The notes under the pieces were generated by a model. That model saw nothing but the letters and a program-made list of their open reading frames with translations. It had not been told where the DNA came from and made no database searches. Made by a program: the position numbers and the translations under genes. A stretch of DNA of 64,000 nucleotides from Leifsonia sp. EB41 (GTDB lineage: Bacteria; Actinomycetota; Actinomycetes; Actinomycetales; Microbacteriaceae), in contig NZ_JBGCCJ010000001.1 of NCBI RefSeq assembly GCF_041262565.1, forward strand, positions 3,534,001 through 3,598,000, given 5' to 3'. This document shows, one piece after another, positions 60,186 to 64,000 of this stretch (positions are counted from its first letter, which is position 1; the number at the start of each line of letters is the position of its first letter).

Positions 60186-60746
60186 GTGAACCCGAGAACC
60201 GCGGCTGACGCCGTGCCTGGCGTCAGGGGTGCGCGTGCCAGGCTTATCGCCTTAATCTCTGTGGCTTTCGCCGTAGGGGCGGCGTTCCTGTTGTGGGCTC
60301 TCTCGGCAGTAGGCTCGAACACCCGCCAGGCGTTCGTACTACTGATCTTCGCCGCCGTCGTGTTGGGGACGGGGGTCTTCCTCGGTGTGGCCCTGGCGAA
60401 GGACCCGTCCCGGCGGGCACCGGGCGTGTCTCGGCCCGGGCGTGTGGCGACGACGCACACGCTGGCTTTCACTGTCGGCGAGCGGGAGACGCACACCGTC
60501 GTCTACACGTTCGACCAGATGTGGGGCTGGCTGACCATCTCCGTGGACGGCAAGCTCATCGTCAAGAAGTTCATCACGTACAGCTTCCAGCTCAGTCGCG
60601 TGTTCGAGTTCGAGGTCGGTCAGCACGAACGCCACATCGTCCGCATCGAGAAGACCCGTCCGCTGTTTTTCGCCGGCGTGAACCCGCAACCGATTCGCGC
60701 GTTCTGCGACGGGGTGCAGGTCGCGGAGAACAGCGGCGTCTCGTGA
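60186..60746 (+). CDS. membrane protein with C-terminal beta-rich domain
   Basis: A 186-residue protein with two helices (ARLIALISVAFAVGAAFLLWAL and QAFVLLIFAAVVLGTGVFLGVAL) and a soluble C-terminal domain of alternating strands (HTVVYTFDQMWGWLTISVDGK onwards). GTG at 60186 lies eight bases after TACAGT, a leaderless arrangement. It overlaps the next small membrane gene by four bases. The function is unknown. Confidence 0.72.
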   Translation: MNPRTAADAVPGVRGARARLIALISVAFAVGAAFLLWALSAVGSNTRQAFVLLIFAAVVLGTGVFLGVALAKDPSRRAPGVSRPGRVATTHTLAFTVGERETHTVVYTFDQMWGWLTISVDGKLIVKKFITYSFQLSRVFEFEVGQHERHIVRIEKTRPLFFAGVNPQPIRAFCDGVQVAENSGVS

Positions 60747-61039
60747 ACCCGCTGGACCCCCGATCTCCGCAGCAGTCGCTGACGATGCGGCGGATCGCCT
60801 TGAACAGAGCTCGGACCTTCGCCCTCAGTGCCATCGTCATCGGGGCCCTCTGGGTCATCCTGGGCATCACAATCGTGCTCACCAGCGCTGGCAACTTCGG
60901 ACTGCACCTGAGCCAGGTGATACTCGGGGCCCTCTTCCTCGGCACGGGGATCTGGCGGCTTATCGACGCGCGGCGGCAGATACGCAGGTTCGAGGAGGAG
61001 AACGGTGTCGGCGCGGGCGAGCAGACACCGGTGCGGTGA
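60743..61039 (+). CDS. small two-helix membrane protein
   Basis: A 98-residue protein with helices TFALSAIVIGALWVILGITIV and VILGALFLGTGIWRLIDA and a basic-acidic tail. It starts with GTG overlapping the previous stop, so both are one operon. No family is recognised. Confidence 0.68.
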   Translation: MNPLDPRSPQQSLTMRRIALNRARTFALSAIVIGALWVILGITIVLTSAGNFGLHLSQVILGALFLGTGIWRLIDARRQIRRFEEENGVGAGEQTPVR

Positions 61040-61079
61040 CGGCGCGCCGCTCGCAGCGGAGGTGGAGTACGGTCGGGTC

Positions 61080-61346
61080 GTGACCGACGACGATCCGGAA
61101 CAGGTTCGGCCCGCTCAGGAGTGGGTCGCGCGACAAGCCCGGCGCGCCGCGTGGACCATGATCGTGCTCGGTGGGGTGGCGTTCATCGCAGGCGTTGTAC
61201 TGCTCGTCGTCGGTATGCGATGGTCGGCTGGCTTCGTCGGCGCCGGGTTGGCGCTCGTCGTCATCGGTGTTCTGTGGCTGGAGAACGCGCGTCGAACACG
61301 AGCTGCGCTTGATCGGTCGGCCGCGGAAGGACGAAATCCCGAATAG
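61080..61346 (+). CDS. small two-helix membrane protein
   Basis: An 88-residue protein: acidic start, helices TMIVLGGVAFIAGVVLLVVG and GFVGAGLALVVIGVLWL, then a charged tail. GTG at 61080 follows TACGGT (61068-61073) by six bases, so it is probably leaderless. Its layout resembles the preceding protein (two helices of similar length), which hints at a related family. Confidence 0.65.
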   Translation: MTDDDPEQVRPAQEWVARQARRAAWTMIVLGGVAFIAGVVLLVVGMRWSAGFVGAGLALVVIGVLWLENARRTRAALDRSAAEGRNPE

Positions 61347-61416
61347 GTCGATCTGCTTTCGAGGGACGCGACCGTGACTGACGACGCGGGCCGAGCTCGG
61401 ATCGAACGCGCCGAGC

Positions 61417-61533
61417 TCATCGGATGATGTGCGAGCCCAACGGGTACCGAAGAACGAAGAAGAGGGCGAAGGCGAGCACGATTGCGAGCACGACGATCAG
61501 GGCGATACGAACTGCGCCTCTGGGGCGTTGCAT
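61417..61533 (-). CDS. possible 38-residue membrane peptide
   Basis: From the ATG at 61531-61533 the frame encodes MQRPRGAVRIALIVVLAIVL and a second half FALFFVLRYPLGSHIIR, one helix with a basic start. Longer starts reach 61701 but add sequence without a hydrophobic or conserved pattern. Coding is uncertain. Confidence 0.4.
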   Translation of the reverse strand: MQRPRGAVRIALIVVLAIVLAFALFFVLRYPLGSHIIR

Positions 61534-61710
61534 GTCCACATTGAACACTCCATCGTGAATCAGAACATCTCGCTGATTCCTCCGGGCCTCCACCGTTGCG
61601 CCTCGCCAAGTTGACGAAGCGTCCCAGCTGGTCGCGGGCACAGCAGCGAGGGCATAGACGGTTCTGACTACCGGGCCTATCATCGTGCTGATCCGATTCA
61701 AGGGGGGATC

Positions 61711-62094
61711 ATGAAAGCACAGACGATGCGTCTGATCGGCGTTGCTGCTGCTCTGGTTGTCGTGTACCTCACCGTCCCTGCCACCGTCTTGGGGATGGTC
61801 TTCGACAATTTCGACCGGTGGTGGTTGCTCGTGATCGGTTCAGCCGCTCTCGCTGGCGGTATCGTTGCCGGGGTTTCTGCGTACCGGGCACGAAGCCGCG
61901 TCCCCTATGTGCCACCTGCCGGGCGCTTCGACGCCCCGGCTATCCCGCGTGTTCAGTCGGATGATCCCGTGCAGTGGTACCCCGGCGTGAACACGAAGGA
62001 TTGGGACTGGTCCGGCCGCTTCCCCATTCCGAAGAGCGTCGCGACCGACGTGGAGGGCGATGATCTGCTGGCGGGTCGGATCTCACGTCACTGA
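61711..62094 (+). CDS. two-helix membrane protein
   Basis: A 127-residue protein with helices MRLIGVAAALVVVYLTVPATV and WWLLVIGSAALAGGIVAGV and a soluble tail rich in Pro and Trp (VQWYPGVNTKDWDWSGRFP). ATG at 61711 has AAGGGGGG four bases upstream. Unassigned. Confidence 0.7.
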   Translation: MKAQTMRLIGVAAALVVVYLTVPATVLGMVFDNFDRWWLLVIGSAALAGGIVAGVSAYRARSRVPYVPPAGRFDAPAIPRVQSDDPVQWYPGVNTKDWDWSGRFPIPKSVATDVEGDDLLAGRISRH

Positions 62095-62119
62095 CGCCTG
62101 CGCTTTTCGGATTGTGCAC

Positions 62120-62755
62120 GTGACACGGTTGCGACGTTGGGCAGCCGTGACGATCGGCCCACTGGCCGTGGCGCTCCTCGCCGGTTGCGCACCCTTGTTC
62201 GCGGTGTGTGCCATGCCCGATATCCGCCCGCCTCATGTCACGATCGACGCCTCGATTTGGCTTCGTCTGCACTCTGGCGGGATGATCGACGCCTGCTACG
62301 CCGGCTCGTGCGCCCACGAAGACGGAACCAGCTCGTCGTTCGAGGTCTTGGTTCTGGGCAACGTGGATCCCACGAAGAAGCAGGACCTCGTGGTCACGCT
62401 GAAGGACCAGTCGGGCACGACGACCGAGACTGCGTCGATTGCACTCAAGCTCGTACCGGGGCAGAGGGGTGGGCCGTGTCCGATGCCCGATCAATGGAGC
62501 CGCCAGATCCTCATCGGTAACGGACGGTCGGATACAGGTGGGCGGCGCCGACGACGGGCGCGGCATCATCCCCAGTCCGGAGGAGACGACCGGCTCGTTG
62601 AGCAAACACAGCAGCAGCGCGCCCTAACCTGCGTCAGTGGCCGCGACAGAGGCTGTCCGCATAATCGTCAGGTCTTGCGAGCCGGACCGCCGGTGTGGTC
62701 GGGTGACCATCGTGAGCTTCTTCCCACCAGACCCGCCCGAGGACGAGACCGATAA
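62120..62755 (+). CDS. lipoprotein, probably frameshifted near its 3' end
   Basis: A lipoprotein start VTRLRRWAAVTIGPLAVALL ends in lipobox LLAGC; the exported part has cysteine pairs (AVCAMPD, DACYAGSCAHED). As read, the frame continues to 62755 with a string of Arg and then out-of-frame-looking sequence overlapping the next gene. One frame over, from about 62530, reads IQVGGADDGRGIIPSPEETT and ends at 62627, with normal codon use. Removing one base near 62527-62531 joins them into a 168-residue protein. Confidence 0.6.
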   Translation: MTRLRRWAAVTIGPLAVALLAGCAPLFAVCAMPDIRPPHVTIDASIWLRLHSGGMIDACYAGSCAHEDGTSSSFEVLVLGNVDPTKKQDLVVTLKDQSGTTTETASIALKLVPGQRGGPCPMPDQWSRQILIGNGRSDTGGRRRRRARHHPQSGGDDRLVEQTQQQRALTCVSGRDRGCPHNRQVLRAGPPVWSGDHRELLPTRPARGRDR

Positions 62756-63299
62756 CGACGAGCATGTTCCAGCGCCGTGGTGGAAACCATCGGACGACGA
62801 GGTCGCGGCGATCTTCCCGATCGGCGAGACGATCGCCACCAACGACACCGTGGCGCTCATTCTCACGATGGCCCGCGTCTACAGCAACGGCGTCGAGTTC
62901 GTCATCGAGCGACGAGTCCGCCGGGGAAACGCGACCCGTCGCGAGTGGGCAGAACTGCAGTCGGATATGCACGGCCACTTCGTGCGCTTCAACCCGGACC
63001 GCCTGCGCTACGGCATCGTGCTGGGCGACGGGCAGCACTTGATCTCCGACCAGGCTCCGGGCATGTACGGTGTAACGCCCGAGAATCACAGCCTGAACCC
63101 ATCAGGCGGAGGCGGTCGTGGCAGCGAGGACAACTACCTATTCGACGACGGCTTGTGGCTCTGGCCGCTTCCGCCGGAGGGACCGATCGAGATCGTGGTC
63201 CAATGGCCGGTGTTCGGCATCCCCGAGTCGCGTGTCGTTCTCGATAGCGCGCCATTGCGCGGGCTCGCGCCCCAGGCACGGCCGGTGTGGGAGACGTAA
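62712..63299 (+). CDS. uncharacterised soluble protein
   Basis: A 195-residue protein starting MSFFPPDPPEDETDNDEHVP-like (GTG at 62712; GTG at 62703 is an alternative). It is beta-rich: TVALILTMARVYSNGVEFVI, then RYGIVLGDGQHLI, and near the end FDDGLWLWPLPPEGPIEIVV and FGIPESRVVLD. No signal peptide. A similar PWW-start family in actinobacteria seems familiar but cannot be named. The 157 bp after it hold no clear feature. Confidence 0.68.
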   Translation: MSFFPPDPPEDETDNDEHVPAPWWKPSDDEVAAIFPIGETIATNDTVALILTMARVYSNGVEFVIERRVRRGNATRREWAELQSDMHGHFVRFNPDRLRYGIVLGDGQHLISDQAPGMYGVTPENHSLNPSGGGGRGSEDNYLFDDGLWLWPLPPEGPIEIVVQWPVFGIPESRVVLDSAPLRGLAPQARPVWET

Positions 63300-63456
63300 T
63301 CAGTGGTGGATGGAGGTCGACGCAAGCAGATTCATCCCGCCACAGGCGCGCGAATCGCCCTGCCGATGCGAGCCTTATCGCCTTGGAGGTAGCGGCAGGG
63401 CGCCGGGTACTCGGCCACCCGCTGGAGAACTTGGGCGCCACCAGGCAAGCGTCCCG

Positions 63457-63636
63457 CTATCGTGCGCTACGCCGTAAGTAGAGGTTGGATGCTCCGGCGA
63501 CGAGGCCCACCGCCGCGGCGACAAGCGCGCACAGCCACGCCGGCCACCCGAACGAGACGTAGAGGGCGAACAGCCCGACGCCGATAACTACGAACAGCAG
63601 GACGCTGGTGGTGATTCTTCCGCGGCGTTCGCGCAC
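63457..63636 (-). CDS. small two-helix membrane protein
   Basis: A 59-residue protein (from GTG 63634-63636; a TTG at 63648 is possible) with helices TTSVLLFVVIGVGLFALYVSF and WLCALVAAAVGLVAGASNLYL. It lies 31 bp after the partial gene at the right edge and may be in its operon. Unassigned. Confidence 0.6.
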   Translation of the reverse strand: MRERRGRITTSVLLFVVIGVGLFALYVSFGWPAWLCALVAAAVGLVAGASNLYLRRSAR

Positions 63637-63667
63637 TGTGCTGGACAAACCGTGAAATTTCTCGCTG

Positions 63668-64000
63668 TCAACCGAACAGTCGCCTCAAGAGCTCGGGCGT
63701 GTAGGTCTCCGGTCCCGCGTTGTTCCAGTTCGACGCCAGCCAGATGCCGTGACCGAAGTACTGGGATTCACCGATGGACCGGCCGGTGTGGGAGTCGTTC
63801 GTGACGCACCACCTGCCGTCGTAAGCCTGGCCGCAGCCCCATTCGAGCTCATTCATCCGCGAGAACGCGGCCTGCTGCGTCGCGGCATCGACATGACGGA
63901 TCTGGGTCGTGAGGAACGTGTCGCTCGGCCCCGCAGCCGGCGCCCAGTCGCAGATCAGACCTGGGCTCTGAGACAGAGACGCGCTGAGAACCGGATCGTA
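63668..64000 (-). CDS. C-terminal part of a secreted-type protein (runs off right edge)
   Basis: An open frame enters from the right edge and runs 110 codons to the stop at 63668. It contains CDWAPAAGPSDTF, HVDAATQQAAFSRMNELEWG and CVTNDSHTGRSIGESQYFGHG, with three cysteines and many aromatic residues. The ATG at 63856 is internal, since the frame and its style continue upstream. The pattern fits an exported enzyme or lipoprotein domain; the N-terminus is outside the window. Confidence 0.65.
   Translation of the reverse strand, partial: YDPVLSASLSQSPGLICDWAPAAGPSDTFLTTQIRHVDAATQQAAFSRMNELEWGCGQAYDGRWCVTNDSHTGRSIGESQYFGHGIWLASNWNNAGPETYTPELLRRLFG

Overview
This is about 64 kb of a high-GC actinobacterial chromosome. 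Gene order (infC-rpmI-rplT, pheS-pheT, the arg cluster, tlyA-nadK-recN-pyrG-xerD-parA-scpA-scpB-rluB-tyrA-cmk-der), many GTG starts and several probably leaderless mRNAs point to Microbacteriaceae, something close to Leifsonia. That placement is an inference from content, not a database match.

Layout. 1-7.5 kb (minus strand): a tightly coupled Firmicutes-type type VII secretion operon (T7SSb: esxA, an essA-like gene, esaB, essB, essC, a DUF4176 gene, and small coiled or effector-associated genes running off the left edge). essC is split by a one-base frameshift. 7.6-9.7 kb: a GntR (YtrA-type) regulator with its ABC exporter. 9.7-16.2 kb: scattered metabolic genes (amidase, PLP decarboxylase, gamma-glutamyltransferase, YoaK-type membrane protein, MmcQ, DUF1844). 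16.2-23.7 kb: the infC operon, an rRNA methyltransferase, an ArsR/SRPBCC pair, pheST. 23.8-30.9 kb: argCJBDFH, preceded by an arginine-rich leader peptide and hairpins that look like a ribosome-mediated attenuator. No argR or argG is present. 31-38 kb: DNA glycosylase, SatD with tandem operators, tyrS, and a small glycan cluster (two glycosyltransferases and a flippase). 38-52 kb: conserved housekeeping genes. xerD carries a two-base insertion that removes its catalytic tyrosine from frame. 52-56 kb: a processive membrane glycosyltransferase coupled to a membrane-anchored GH18/CBM protein.

At 56.5-59.85 kb a 3.3 kb integrative element sits in tRNA-Pro(GGG). It has a perfect 45-bp att duplication, paired arm-type repeats CACTACCATT at both ends, an integrase lacking its N-terminus, a lipoprotein, a Cys-rich small protein, an unassigned helical protein with an R-x6-H (HEPN-like) motif and a small membrane protein. 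Right of the element (60-64 kb) is a run of small uncharacterised membrane proteins and lipoproteins.

Long intergenic inverted repeats of four sequence families sit just 3' of genes (around 11.2, 15.3, 17.8, 23.75, 31.6 and 52.1 kb). They look like a recurring class of terminator or mobile palindrome. Three apparent indels (essC, xerD, a lipoprotein at 62.5 kb) may be real decay or assembly errors.
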